From the NCBI RefSeq assembly GCF_029873635.1, contig NC_080422.1:7409764-7473763 (forward strand): 64,000 nucleotides of DNA, given 5' to 3'. The number at the start of each line of letters is the position of its first letter. Within the stretch, counting starts at the first letter, position 1. The notes beneath the pieces are model-generated. The model saw only the letters and a program-made list of their open reading frames with translations. It was not told the origin of the DNA and made no database searches. Shown here piece by piece: positions 46,201 to 56,740 of this stretch. Made by a program: the position numbers and the translations under genes. This DNA comes from Malania oleifera (Eukaryota; Streptophyta; Magnoliopsida; Santalales; Ximeniaceae).

Positions 46201-49200
46201 ATAACAAAAAATAAACAACACAACCAATAAGAACAATACCACAAAAATTTACGTCGTTCGGTAAAGCTTACATCCACGAAAGCAAAAGACACACAAATTT
46301 TACTATAAAAATCACAAATGAAAATCACAATGTACACAATACACTTCAATAATGATCACTCTCACTCTCAAAATATGCCCAGGTGACATATATAGAGTTT
46401 CCTCGGAGGTTTCCCCCCGTTTATCCAACCATCCAATGTTCAAAAATTCAAAATTTCAGAAAATTGCTGCAACCTAGGTGCCCCTCGTCGATGAACACAG
46501 GGGCTTCGTTGACGAGACCAAGATGAACCTTCATCGACGAATATAGGGTTCTCGTCGACGATGCTAGAAGTCTGAAATTTCCTACTCTTGATAATTATTC
46601 GTCGACGAGCTTCAGAGCCTTCGTCGACGAACCTCTGTTGTTCCCTCGTTGACGAGCATAGGCCCTTCGTTGACGAGTCCTGTTGTGTTGTCCCCTTCAT
46701 GTTTTTCCTCCTTCCTTCTTTGCTTATCAAAACAAAAGTATAAGAGCCACAAATAACAATCTTCACCTTTGCGATTATATGCCCCTTAGGAGAATCTCAA
46801 AAACATGAATTGCTTCACTTTAAATTTAAAAACGCTTGGTTGGGTATGTCTCCCTTCTATCACTTGGAGACATGAAGTAAGTCGAAGCAATACTTGAACT
46901 TCTCCGAAGTAACTGATTTGATTAGAATATCTGTTGCATTATCAGATGTGTGAACTTTCTCCAATACAAGTTCACCCGAAGCAATCAATTCTCGAACCCT
47001 GTGGAACCTCACATCAATGTGCTTGGTCCTAGCATGGTATATCTAATTCTTTGACAAGTAAATGACACTCTAACTATCATAATGCAGCACCATAGCATCT
47101 TACTGTAACCCCAGCTCTCTGACTAAACCAGTAAGACATAAGGCCTCTTTTGCAGTTTCGGCAACTGCCATATATTCCGCCTCAGTCGTGGACAATGCTA
47201 CCAGAGATTGTACCATGGATCTCCAACATACCGGTCCACCTACAAGGGTAAACACATATTCCATTGTAGACCTTCTGTCATCCATATCTCCAGCATAATT
47301 TGCATTAACAAACCCCATAACTAAAAGGACAACCTTATAGCTTTCCGAACATGATGTCATATCCCGATGTACCCTGCAAGTATCTGAGTATCCATTTTAC
47401 AACTTCCCAATGCTGCCTTCCTGGATTAGAGAGGAACTTGCTCACGCTCATTGCATAAGCTAAATCTGGTCTCGTACATACCATGGCATACATTAAACTC
47501 CCCACAATACTAGCATAGGGGACCTTTGACATGTACCTGATTTCCTCATCCGAACTTGGGCAATCTGCAGTAGACAATTTGAAATGATTTGCTAGAGGTG
47601 TACACACCAATCTTACATCAGTCATGCTAAACCTCTTCAACACCTTCTGCACATAACCGCCTTGAGATAGCCATAATCTCCTTGCAATCCTGTCTCAGAA
47701 AATCTTCATCCCAAATATTTTCTTGGCTGAACCAAGATCCTTCATGTCAAATTCCTTATACAAAAGGTCCTTTAACTAATTCACCTTAGTTAAATCTCTT
47801 GCAGCTATCAACATATCATCGACATACAATAACAAGAAAATAAGTAAGTCATCGTCAAGTTTGTTCACATATACGCAGCAGTCATACTCACACCGTTTGT
47901 AGCCAATCTTCATCATGTATGAATCAAACCGTTTATACCATTACCTTGGAGACAGTTTCAGCCTATAAAGAGATTTCTTCAACTTGCAAACAAAATTTTC
48001 TTTTCCTAGTTTAATGAATCCCTTTGGCTATACCATATAAATTTGTTCCTTTAAGTCACTGTGAAGAAATGTTGTCTTCACATTCATTTGTTCCAAATGA
48101 AGATCGAAATGAGCTACCAACCCCAACACAACTCTGATAGAAGTATGTCGAACCACTGGAAAAAAGATCTCATCATAATCTATCCTCTTCTTCTGTGAGT
48201 ATCCTTTTGCCACCGGTTGCCTTGAACTTTTCACCTTCCTTTTCTGATATTACCTCCTTCTTCTTGTACACCCATTTGCACCCAATCGGTCTCTTTCCAT
48301 TTGAAAGCTCCACCAACTACCAAGTTTGATTTTTACGTAGTGACTCCATTTCCTCAATCATTGCTCTCATCCATTTATCTTTCTTCTGGCTGTGCACTAC
48401 CTCTTGAAATGTAGTTGGATTGTTGCAACTAGTAAGAAAAGCATAAGACACTAACTCTTCAAGCCCATACCTTGGCGGAGGCCGAATAGTGCTTCTGGAT
48501 CTCCTTAACGAAATATCATCGACATGCTGGCTTTCCAAACTAGAGCTCCCTACAACCACAGGACCATGACCATTTCCGTTTCCCTGACCTTCCAACTCCT
48601 CTTGCACGATATGTTCATCATTGCCCCAGCTTTCTGGCTCTTATTTCTGTTCATCAAACTTTTAAGTATGCTTCACCATAGCCTTCTCATCAAAGACTAT
48701 ATCTCTACTGATCACCACCTTGTTTACCACTGAGTCCCATAGCTTATATCCCTTCACACCCTCTGGATATCCCAAGAAGATGCAACGACGAGACTTCAGG
48801 TTAAGCTTAGACCTCTCCTCATTAGAAACATTGACATAGGTTGGACACCTGAATACCTTCAATTCAGAGCAGTCTACTGCATTTCCCGTTTAAACCTCTT
48901 CTGCCACTTTACTTGCTAGTGATGTCCTCGGTGATCAGTTGACCATAAAACAAGTCATACTAACTGCCTCGACCCAGAAGTTCTTCGGTAGCCCTACATT
49001 CAATCTGAGACACCGAACCCTATCAGCAAGAGTCCGGTTCATCTGTTCTGCCACACCATTTTGCTGAGGTGTTCGACGAACTGTAAAATGTCTCTTGATG
49101 CCCTGCTTCGCACAAAACTCCATAAACCAAGAATCAGCGTACTTGGTCCCATTATCCGACCTTAAGTATTTGATTCTCCTCCCTGCCAGGTTATCCACTT

Positions 49201-52200
49201 TAGCCTTCCAAATCTTAAACTTAGCAAACGTACTAGATTTGTGACGCATGAAGTAAACCCAGACGTTTCGTGAGTAATCATCAATGAAACTCACATAATA
49301 CACATGTCCACCCTTTGATACAACTCTAACTGGGCCCTAAACATTTGAATGTACATAGTCAAGAATTTCTTTCGTCTTGTGAGTAGTTGATCTAAATTTT
49401 GCCTTGTTCTGTTTTCCAAGAACACAAAACCTACAAAATTCCAACTAACACGTTTCAAACCTTTCAACAATTTTCTCTTGTGTAGGTCTCTCATGCCATG
49501 TTCTCCTATATGCCTAAGACGCATATGCCACAAAATGGTCTCATCTAATTTAGCATCCACAGTTGCAATTCCACCTACAATGGTAGTTCCCTGCAATGTG
49601 TAAATATTTCCATCCAATTTTTGCCCTTTCATTACAGTCAGATTACCTTTCCATACCGTCAAGACTACACCTTTAGACTTGTAATTAAAACCATTACAAT
49701 CCAAAGTGTCAAAAGATATTAAACTCTTTCTCAACTCAGGTAAATGTCTACATTACACAATGTTCTGACAACACTATCAAACATTTTTATCTTTACATTT
49801 CCTATGCCAACGATCTTACAAGAAGCATCATTACCCATAAGAATTGATCCAGAATTTACTAACCTATAAGTGCTGAACCACTCCTTGTTTGGAGTCATGT
49901 GATAAGAACATGCCGAGTCAAGTATCTAGGAGTCCGTTAGATTATCTGACTCCACTGAAACTGATGGAACATCACCATCCGTTGAATCCTCTTCTTGAAC
50001 AATATTCACAGATTTAGAAATCCCCTCATGCTTATTAGCATTTCCTTTCTTCCAATCCGGACACTCCGGTTTTACATGCCTTTTTTTACCGCATTTATAA
50101 CACTGGATTCCCTTCTTCTTCTTGGATTGATTACAGGATTTCTGATTAGACCCATTTTTAAACTTTCCTTTGCCTCACTCATTACTACCCTTTACCACAA
50201 GTCCTTCTCCTTCATCACATATTTTCAACCTTTGATGAAAATTTAACAAAGCACTTGTTGCCTCTTCCAAATTAAGTGTTTATTTTCCCCACGTAAGAGT
50301 GGTCACAAGATTTGCGTAGGTATGAGTTGAGGGCAAAGAATTTAACAGCATCAAAGCCCTATCATCCTCATTAAACTTTACATCAACTCTCATAAGATCA
50401 CTTATGATTTGATTAAACTCATTGATGTGTTGATCTAGACTAGATCCTTCTACCATCTTAAGTCAATATAAACACTGCTTAAGAAAAAGTTTGTTATTGA
50501 GGGATTTAGACATGTACCGACTTTCTAACTTTCACCAGATAATCATGGAGAATCCTCCTCCATCACCCGATAGAGAACTTCGTCTGCTGGACACAAGCGT
50601 ATTGTCAACGCTGCATTTGCTTTCAAATGTAACCATGTTGCCTCATCCATTCCTTTCGGTTAAGTATCAAGTAGAGTCTTAGCCATTCCTTGTTGCACAA
50701 GAATGGTTTTCACTCTCCTCTACTATAAACCAAAATTTTCGGGTCCATCAAATTTGACAATGTCAAATCTTGCAGAAGACGATCCCGATGTCATAACAAC
50801 AATCGCTTTGATACCGATTTGTTGTGAAATGGATCGTATAATGAAATTGCACAGCGGAATAAACAACAAGAAATAAATAACACAACCAATAAAAACAACA
50901 ACACAAAGATTTACGTGGTTCGGCAAAGCCTATATCCATGGAAGTAAAAGGCACACAAATTTCACTATGAAAATCACAATGTACACAATACACTTCAATA
51001 ATGATCACTCTCACTCTCAAAATATGCTCAAATGACATATATAGTGTTTCTTAGAGGTTTCCCCCCGTTTGCCCAACCACTCAACATTTAAAAATTCAAA
51101 ATTTCAGAAAACTGCTGCAGCCTAGGCGCCCTTCGTTGATGAACACAGGGGCTTCGTCGACGATGTTAGGAATAAAGAACAAATTCCCGAAACCTGTGAG
51201 AAACAAAATAGAGAAAAATAACGCCAAAGAAAAATCAATCACACGTACAAGACAAAATTTACGTGGTTCGGCAATTTTGCCTACGTCCACGGCGTTGCAG
51301 GGATTTCAATATTATTAGGAAGAAAACACAGAGAGTGCGGCGATACAATGCTCTCCCTCTCGCTCTCTCGCAAGTACAACCACCCGAACCCTAATCACCC
51401 GAAAGCAATCCTTTTTATATGTTGCGCCTAGGGTTTTGTTCCGAATGGGCTCCAAAATTTTCCCGGGGGCAACGCCCCCGGGCCCCCCTTACGACCCAAG
51501 CCTTCGCTCCATGGACTAAGCTTTAGGATAGAAATCTCTAATTAAATAGGGGTCGGGTCGGCATCCAAATTAAAACACAACTAGACTCCACAAAAAGCCC
51601 AACAAACGAGACCAAGAAGAACCATCGTCGACGAATAGAAGATTCTCGTCGACGATGCCAGAAATATGAAATTTCCTACTCTCGGTAATTATTCGTGGAC
51701 GAGTTTCAGAACCTTCATCGACGAACCTTTGTTGTTCCCTCATCGACGAGTCCTGCTGTGTTGCCCCCTTCATGTTTTTCCTCCTTCATTCTTTACTTAT
51801 TAAAACAGAAGTATAAGAGTTACAAATAACAAAATGTTATTAACCTTTGTTGGCAGGATTTATTGGAATGGCACTGTCATTTGGTCTTTCAGTGAATGAG
51901 TTTGTAGTTTATTCTGTTACAAACCAGTGTGTTATGGCAAATCTCATTGTTTCGGTCGAGAGACTAAGTCAGTACATGCAAATACCCAGTGAAGCTCCTG
52001 AAGTACTAGAAGAAAACCGGCCCCAGCCGAATTGGCCATCTATTGGTAAAGTAGAGATCTGCGATTTGAAGGTAAACAATTATTGTGCCCTTATGACAAC
52101 TTAATTAAAGAGTAGTTCTGATTTATGTGCTGCCAAATTGCTGTTGAGCAGATAAGATACCGGACCAATGCACCGTTTGTTCTTCAAGGGATAAGTTGCA

Positions 52201-53222
52201 TCATTGAAGGGGGGCACAGGATCGGTATCGTTGGTCGGACTGGTAGTGGTAAAACAACGCTCATAAGTGCTTTGTTTCGCCTGGTGGAGCCAACAAATGG
52301 TAAAATAATAATAGATGGTCTCAACATTTCCACGATAGGGCTTCACGATCTGAGATCAAAATTTGGGGTCATTCCTCAAGATCCTAATCTTTTTAGTGGG
52401 TCTGTGAGACACAATGTAGACCCCTTATCCCAGCATACTGACCAAGAAATATGGGAGGTAAATATTTTTACCAACTTTTACATTAATCATGATGTATCTC
52501 AGTACAACATTTAAATGGCTGTAAATGTTCTGACTATCTTATCATTTTTAGTAACATGCATTGTGTGAAATTACGTGTAATAGGAAGATATTTGAATTAC
52601 TTGGTACTAAAATGTGTTTCCCATGTATGTTAAAGGTCCTCAAAAAGTGCCAGCTTATAGAGGCTATACAAGAGAAAGAAGCAGGATTGGACTCTCTGGG
52701 TAAGAAATGAAGTATGCAGTGTGTAATTTTTTTGACAGAAAAATAATAATTAATGATCTGGATTGCAGTAGTACAAGATGGAACAAACTGGAGCCTGGGG
52801 CAGCGGCAACTTTTCTGTCTAGGACGAGCATTGTTGAGAAGAAGCCGCATACTGGTGCTTGATGAAGCCACTGCATCGATCGACAATGCGACTGATGCCA
52901 TTCTCCAGAAAACCATTAGGGCAGAATTTGCAGGCTGCACTGTAATAACAGTAGCCCACAGAATACCAACTGTAATGGACAGCACAAAAGTCCTCGCTAT
53001 AAGTGATGGTGAGTTCTATATACCATGAAGATTTTTTCAATGAATCCATTGATATCATGTAGTGGGTTATCTGATTTCTTTTAACTTTTGACAGGAAAAC
53101 TAGTAGAGTATGATGAACCAATGAAGCTGATACAAAAGGAGGGATCCTTGTTTGGGCAGCTTGTGAAGGAATACTATTCTCATATAGCTGAAGATAGTAG
53201 CCCTTGGGCAGATTTGCCATGA
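41229..53222 (+). CDS. ABCC10-like: ABC transporter C family (ABCC10/MRP14-like), 11 exons
   Basis: Predicted full-length ABCC/MRP exporter of 1482 residues, a little longer than the Arabidopsis relative as I recall it. Exons: 41229-43265, 43870-44190, 44280-44366, 44687-45277, 45359-45523, 45752-46046, 51857-52071, 52152-52457, 52636-52699, 52769-53008, 53095-53222 (TGA 53220). Layout is TMD0 (five helices, about 32-190), TMD1 (about 290-590), NBD1, TMD2 (about 890-1175), NBD2. NBD1 has GEVGSGKST at 656-664, LSGGQ at 746, DD at 770-771 and H803. NBD2 has GRTGSGKTT at 1265-1273, SLGQ at 1369, D1392-E1393 and H1424. NBD1 thus has Asp where NBD2 has the catalytic Glu, the usual ABCC asymmetry. 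The family exports conjugates using ATP, often at the tonoplast; the substrate of this member is unknown. ATG 41229 is the first in frame after the likely leader intron. All phases agree and no stop or frameshift is seen. Confidence 0.93.
43339..43819 (+). mobile_element. Copia (Ale/Tork-like) solo LTR in intron 1
   Basis: TGTTAAGC to CCCTAACA, 481 bp, with perfect duplication TAAGC at 43334-43338 and 43820-43824. It has CTATAAATAAG at about 43549 and, further on, the copia-wide block in forward orientation (CCCATGGATGTAG, then CGAACCACGTAAATC at 43740). It is in the same sense as the gene, so its promoter and terminator signals could act on the host transcript. Confidence 0.88.
43870..44190 (+). 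CDS. ABCC10-like exon 2 (residues 680-786)
   Basis: Acceptor TTCAG-GTTCATG, donor AAA-GTATGC, phase 0 at both ends. Encodes the Q-loop ([10 protein letters not shown]), signature [15 protein letters not shown] and Walker [12 protein letters not shown] of NBD1. Confidence 0.93.
44280..44366 (+). CDS. ABCC10-like exon 3 (residues 787-815)
   Basis: 29 codons, [20 protein letters not shown] onward, with the NBD1 H-loop His803. Acceptor ATGCAG-GAA, donor CTG-GTTAGT. Confidence 0.9.
44687..45277 (+). CDS. ABCC10-like exon 4 (residues 816-1012)
   Basis: Linker between the two halves, rich in Lys/Glu/Ser ([19 protein letters not shown]), and the first helices of TMD2, ending TPLGRLLSR. Acceptor TTGCAG-CTC, donor CGG-GTAAGA. 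Confidence 0.92.
45359..45523 (+). CDS. ABCC10-like exon 5 (residues 1013-1067)
   Basis: [20 protein letters not shown] through LYLVMLLQ in TMD2. It must join [10 protein letters not shown] in exon 6, and the only fitting donor is CAG-GCAATA, a GC donor. Confidence 0.85.
45524..45751 (+). other. Intron 5, apparent GC-AG intron
   Basis: 228 bp starting GCAATA after exon-final CAG and ending TCAAATAG before AAGTACTAT. No GT nearby keeps the frame and the family sequence. GC-AG introns are a known minor class in plants. Confidence 0.75.
45752..46046 (+). CDS. ABCC10-like exon 6
   Basis: [17 protein letters not shown] through [12 protein letters not shown]2. Ends in phase 1 at CTCTG-GTTAGT; the split Gly codon is completed 5.8 kb away in exon 7. 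Confidence 0.9.
46158..46758 (-). repeat. 3' LTR of intron-6 copia
   Basis: 601 bp. Carries the TCGTCGACGA array at 46480-46680 (CTCGTCGATGAACACAGGGG, TTCGTCGACGAACCTC) and the block TTACGTCGTTCGGTAAAGC at 46250. A minus-strand TATA-like sequence lies near 46390. Confidence 0.88.
46759..49734 (-). pseudogene. Copia pol in intron 6, broken
   Basis: GAG-pre-integrase at 49734-49480 ([20 protein letters not shown]), integrase at 49303-48935 ([36 protein letters not shown]) and 48862-48662 ([17 protein letters not shown]), RT at about 48300-47652 ([20 protein letters not shown]), and RT end plus RNase H at 47652-47100 ([39 protein letters not shown]). Stops and frameshifts separate the parts. 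The polypurine tract is the complement of ATCTTCACCTTTGCG at 46759-46773. Confidence 0.88.
49740..50805 (-). pseudogene. Copia gag in intron 6, broken
   Basis: Gag text beginning [17 protein letters not shown] near 50795, with a zinc-knuckle region (complement [18 protein letters not shown]) at about 50105-50060 and protease-like text to 49800. The same text appears in the relic at 34268-34836, showing one family. Frameshifts are frequent. Confidence 0.8.
51164..51604 (-). mobile_element. 441-bp solo LTR nested in copia LTR
   Basis: TGTTAGGAATAAAG to AAGCCCAACA, flanked by GACGA (51159-51163) and AACGA (51605-51609), a 5-bp duplication with one mismatch. Removing it restores the host LTR text seen at 46500. 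Contains TTACGTGGTTCGGCAATTTT at 51260 and GCCTACGTCCACGG. Confidence 0.85.
51462..51482. repeat. GC-only perfect hairpin in the 441-bp LTR
   Basis: CCCGGGGGC, loop AAC, GCCCCCGGG: a 9-bp GC stem in an otherwise AT-rich LTR, followed by CCCCCCTT. Confidence 0.85.
51857..52071 (+). CDS. ABCC10-like exon 7
   Basis: Acceptor TTGGCAG-GA; encodes [19 protein letters not shown], the last TMD2 helix, and the start of NBD2 ([20 protein letters not shown]). Donor AAG-GTAAAC. Confidence 0.92.
52152..52457 (+). CDS. ABCC10-like exon 8 (residues 1238-1339)
   Basis: NBD2 Walker [10 protein letters not shown] and Q-loop VIPQDPNLF. Acceptor TTGAGCAG-ATA, donor GAG-GTAAAT, phase 0. Confidence 0.93.
52636..52699 (+). 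CDS. ABCC10-like exon 9
   Basis: [20 protein letters not shown], 64 bases; ends in phase 1 at CTGG-GTAAG. Confidence 0.9.
52769..53008 (+). CDS. ABCC10-like exon 10
   Basis: NBD2 signature [18 protein letters not shown], Walker [13 protein letters not shown] and H-loop TVAHRI. Donor GATG-GTGAGT, phase 1. Confidence 0.93.
53095..53222 (+). CDS. ABCC10-like exon 11 and stop
   Basis: [20 protein letters not shown] through the C-terminus ADLP, then TGA at 53220-53222. Acceptor TTGACAG-GA. Confidence 0.92.
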
Positions 53223-54086
53223 ATCTCTATGTTAGTTTATTTTAATATTATCAAATTTTATATATCATCTTGAAAAGGACATGTAAGTTAAAGTTAAACA
53301 TGTACCTGTTTAATTGAGTTTTTTTTTAAAAAGGAGGACGTTACCTCCATTTATTTATTTAAAGTTAAACATGTATCTATTTAATTGAGTTGTTGGTTGA
53401 TGTGTTCCATAAATTCAGAAGTTTAAAGATGTGAGTGTACGTTGAATTTAGGTGTGTATCTTTTTATTTTAGATGTATCTTGTTTATTGAGTGTGCCGAT
53501 AATGGAAGGTTTAATTAGTGCGCCTACAAATAAACCTCTATTGTATTGGCTCTACACACCAATCTATTCACATCATTCTATCATCATCTAGGTTAGAGAG
53601 TTTGACAACCCGAGTAAGGTATTTTTTTGTGGAGGTTTGGACTCTTCAGTTTGTGCATAATTGGGGAGAGTTGTACTATCCAAATTGGCCTATTATATCT
53701 TAAGGGAGACAAGTCAAGCGGAGTTTTGTTGCACCAGTTCATGGAATAAGCCGAAAACAACAAAATGCTTGAGTCTCTTTAAAGAAAACGAGATATTCAA
53801 GCCTTAGATTAATTTGTAAATCGTGTTTTTATTTGATTTATTTTTAATTTTATTATTAAATTTGTACTAAAATTTTATTATTAAATTTGTACTAAATTCC
53901 TAACAATATAAAATATGGAGCGTAAAGTTGAAAAATCCAATAAAAATGTTGGAGATCTCAACAAACCCCTTCTTACTATCTTTTCTTAGAGGCTTTGTGA
54001 TAAAAGACAAAAGTTAGACATACAAGGGAAACACACCTTCAACTTCTTCCATTCAAATTCACAAATTGACTTTTAGGTTGTCATAT
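53223..54086. other. Downstream region of the transporter; no gene seen
   Basis: AT-rich sequence that should hold the 3' UTR and polyadenylation site. It includes a 31-bp direct repeat (53290-53320 and 53361-53391, two differences, around AAAGTTAAACATGTA). Text at 53520-53760 (CTACAAATAAACC, AGACAAGTCAAGCGG) looks like transposon-derived sequence but I could not assign it. Confidence 0.5.
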
Positions 54087-54499
54087 TGTTAACGTGCAGC
54101 GATTTTAATCTTCTAATCAACAAAATAAATCACACAAAGAATATTCACAGAAAAAATGGAGACGAGAGATTTTACGTGGTTCAGCAAGGTTGCCTACGTC
54201 CACGGAGCGTGTACTTAGAGAAAAATCAACTATGAAACGATGGCAGTATAAGATTTGATCAGTCTCTCCCAAATCCTAGATCCCTTGTACACCCCTTTAC
54301 CTTCAACCCGCTGAAGAAAAGTTCTTCCTAGAGAGAACGCCCTCTTGCTCTCCTTGCACAAAATGACAAGTAATCCCTATATTTTCCCATGACTTACAAA
54401 CATATATATGACACCACACAACCGTTGGATTTAGAAACGATCCAACGGCTGTGACAAAAACCACAATAAACAAATAAAAAATAAACATATTTTTTAACA
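54087..54499 (-). repeat. 3' LTR of copia element
   Basis: 413 bp with TGTTAA/TTAACA ends; block TTACGTGGTTCAGCAAGG at 54174 and CTACGTCCACGGAG. Lacks the TCGTCGACGA array. Confidence 0.85.
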
Positions 54500-54572
54500 A
54501 TCTCCACCTTGGCTTTTAATCACAGTCAAGCACAACATTCCATCCCCACGCTCTGGGATGCTCTGTCAACAA

Positions 54573-55365
54573 TCAACAAGAGACTGCATTAACTAAGTCC
54601 AGAGAGTGCTTGAACTTAGCTAATGTAATAGGTTTTGTGAGCATATCTGCAGCATTTCCATCTGTGTGGATCTTCAATAACTGCAACTTACCACTTTCAA
54701 CCCAACCTCTAACTACATGGTACTGCACATCAATATGCTTCATGCGAAAGTGGTAGACGTAATTCCTTGCCAAGTGGATCACACTCTGACTATCACAGAA
54801 TACGTGTAACCTATCCTGCATACCACCAAGTTCCTAAATTAGTCCAATTAACCACAATGCCTCCTTACCTGCCTCTGCCAAAGCTACGTATTCAGCTTCT
54901 GTAGCAGACAAAGCTATAGTAGGTTGCAACATAGCTTTCCAACTAATGGAACCACCAGCCATGGTAAAAATGAAGCCAGAAGTAGACCTCCTCTTATCCA
55001 AATCACCTGCATAATCAGAGTCCACATAACCCTGAACATTACAATCGTCTGTACTTTCAAACAGGATACCATAATCAGAAGTGCCACGCAATTATCTGAA
55101 AATCCATTTCACCGCATTCCAATGCATTTTACTTGGATTAGCCATATATTTGCTTACCATACTAACTTCATATGACAAGTCTAGTCTACTACATACCATA
55201 GCATACATCAGATTCCCTATTGCACTGGCATAAGTCACACTAACCATATCCAACTTATCCTCATCAGCAGAAGGACATAGTTTAGCAGACAACTAAAAAT
55301 GAGCAGCTAGAGGTGTACTTAACTGGTTTAGCCTTATCCATGTTAAACCTTTCCAACACCTTCTC
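54573..55365 (-). pseudogene. Copia RNase H and RT end
   Basis: RT end at 55292-55092 (NLMYAMVCSRLDLSYEVSMV), RNase H at 55091-54834 (DSDYAGDLDKRRSTSGFIFT, ALSATEAEYVALAEAGKEAL) and its C-terminal part at 54821-54573 (SQSVIHLARNYVYHFRMKHI, ADMLTKPIT). Two frame breaks. Confidence 0.85.
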
Positions 55366-55444
55366 TGTAATGACCCAAAGAATAATAGTATTTAAATAAT
55401 GATTACGAGGATGAAAAATGGAAACAGTAATAGAAGGAGGAAGT

Positions 55445-55690
55445 CCACTTCGTCGACGAACATTGCACTTTGGAAAGAATAATCGAGAGAAATTATCAGG
55501 GCCTCGTCGACGAACACAGGGGATTCGTTGACGAGGGTATAAGAGGACCTCGTCGACGAAGGTAGGATTCGTTGACGAGGAAATATTGAGAGGTTTTGAG
55601 CAGTTTGAATTTTGTCGATGAGGAGTGGGTTTTGTCGATGAAATTATTAAAGAACTCGTCAATGAGATGACGTGGCTCATTGATGAATCC
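55445..55690. repeat. TCGTCGACGA array in solo LTR
   Basis: About nine units, including CTTCGTCGACGAACATTGC, CCTCGTCGACGAACACAGGG and CCTCGTCGACGAAGGTAGG, upstream of a weak AGATAAATAG TATA-like site at about 55690. Confidence 0.8.
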
Positions 55691-56439
55691 AGATAAATAG
55701 TCAAAAACTCAGATTTTTTATGAAATTCAGCGCAGAAACTCCCTCTCTCTCCTCCCTTCGGCTCCCTCTCCTTCTCTCTTCGATTTTGGGCCGGATTTAC
55801 ACCGGTTCGACGATCTGAAGCCACCACGACGCTTCTGGAGAAGTTCTTTGCATATCTGCTGGAGCGGATCGTTGGTGGAACTCTGTTGAAAATCATCCCT
55901 GAGTTGAGGTAAGGCTTTTTAAGCCAAATTTGGTCTTACGATAATTATAGGAAATGATATATATGTGAAAATACTGAAGCTTAGTATTGGGAGTTTTCAT
56001 TTTCAGGGTATTGATCAGGAAATCCTACGGGTGTGAGTCCAGAATTTATAAGGGCTTTTCTCAGTAGCAAGGTAAGAGAATAAACTAAAACAGTTATTTT
56101 CCATGCAAATTATTATTATGTATGAGTAAATTTATTTTCAGGAAAACATGTATTATATATGTATATTACAAAGGAAATGCACATTTGGAAAAATACTGCT
56201 ATTATGCTGAAATGTATATATGTATGAGATGTCAGAATTATGATTTTAGAATATGAAATATGATTTTATACAGCAAATGTGTGGCGTGAATATTACTTTA
56301 CGTGAAAGGTATTACGATATGACGTTGTTACGAATGAAGCATGTTTTCAAGAATATGAAATGTTGCAATACAAATGATGTTGAAAATACATGATAATTGA
56401 TTTATTTTCAAAATGATATATATGAAATGATTTTGACGT

Positions 56440-56740
56440 GAGGCCGTATATATATATATGAAATGTTCAGCGTGTGGCCGTATTTATGAAATGTTCAGCA
56501 CGAAGCCGTATTTATGAAATGTTCGGCGTGAGACTGTATTTATGAAATATTCGGCGTGAGGCTATATATATATATATATATATATGAAATTTTTGGCGCG
56601 AGGCCATATTTATGAAATGTTCGACGCGAGGTCGTATTTATGAAATGTTCGGCGCGAGGCCGTATTTATGAAATGTTGGGCACGAGGCTGTATATATGGA
56701 ATGATTTCGGCACGAGGTCGTACTTATGAAATGATGAAAA
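56440..56740. repeat. Tandem array of GGCGYGAGGCCGTA units
   Basis: About eleven units near 26 bp, such as TTCGGCGCGAGGCCGTATTT plus ATGAAATG, broken by a (TA)n run at 56565-56585. It is the reverse-orientation relative of the arrays at 9215 and 16742. Confidence 0.85.

Larger units (their letters stand above)
46158..51831 (-). mobile_element. Copia element in intron 6, antisense to the gene
   Basis: Ends TGTTGTGAAATGG and AAATAACA, with near-perfect duplication AAAGG (46153-46157) and AAATG (51832-51836). LTRs are 46158-46758 and 50820-51831, the latter enlarged by a nested solo LTR. Between them are PBS (about 50818-50805), gag, GAG-pre-integrase, integrase, RT and RNase H on the minus strand, all broken. 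It makes up nearly all of the 5.8-kb intron. Confidence 0.92.
50820..51831 (-). repeat. 5' LTR of intron-6 copia, split by a solo LTR
   Basis: Own sequence is 50820-51163 plus about 51610-51831, near 566 bp. The split falls inside its TCGTCGACGA array (51130-51160 and 51615-51755). Block TTACGTGGTTCGGCAAAGCC at 50911. Confidence 0.88.

Noticed and set aside
53518..53703. Short 61-codon frame downstream of the transporter
   Set aside because: No family resemblance, no splice support, and surrounding text looks transposon-derived.
55282..55896. 204-codon minus-strand frame
   Set aside because: Spans the border between copia pol and a gypsy solo LTR on opposite strand and translates the TCGTCGACGA array; chance ORF.
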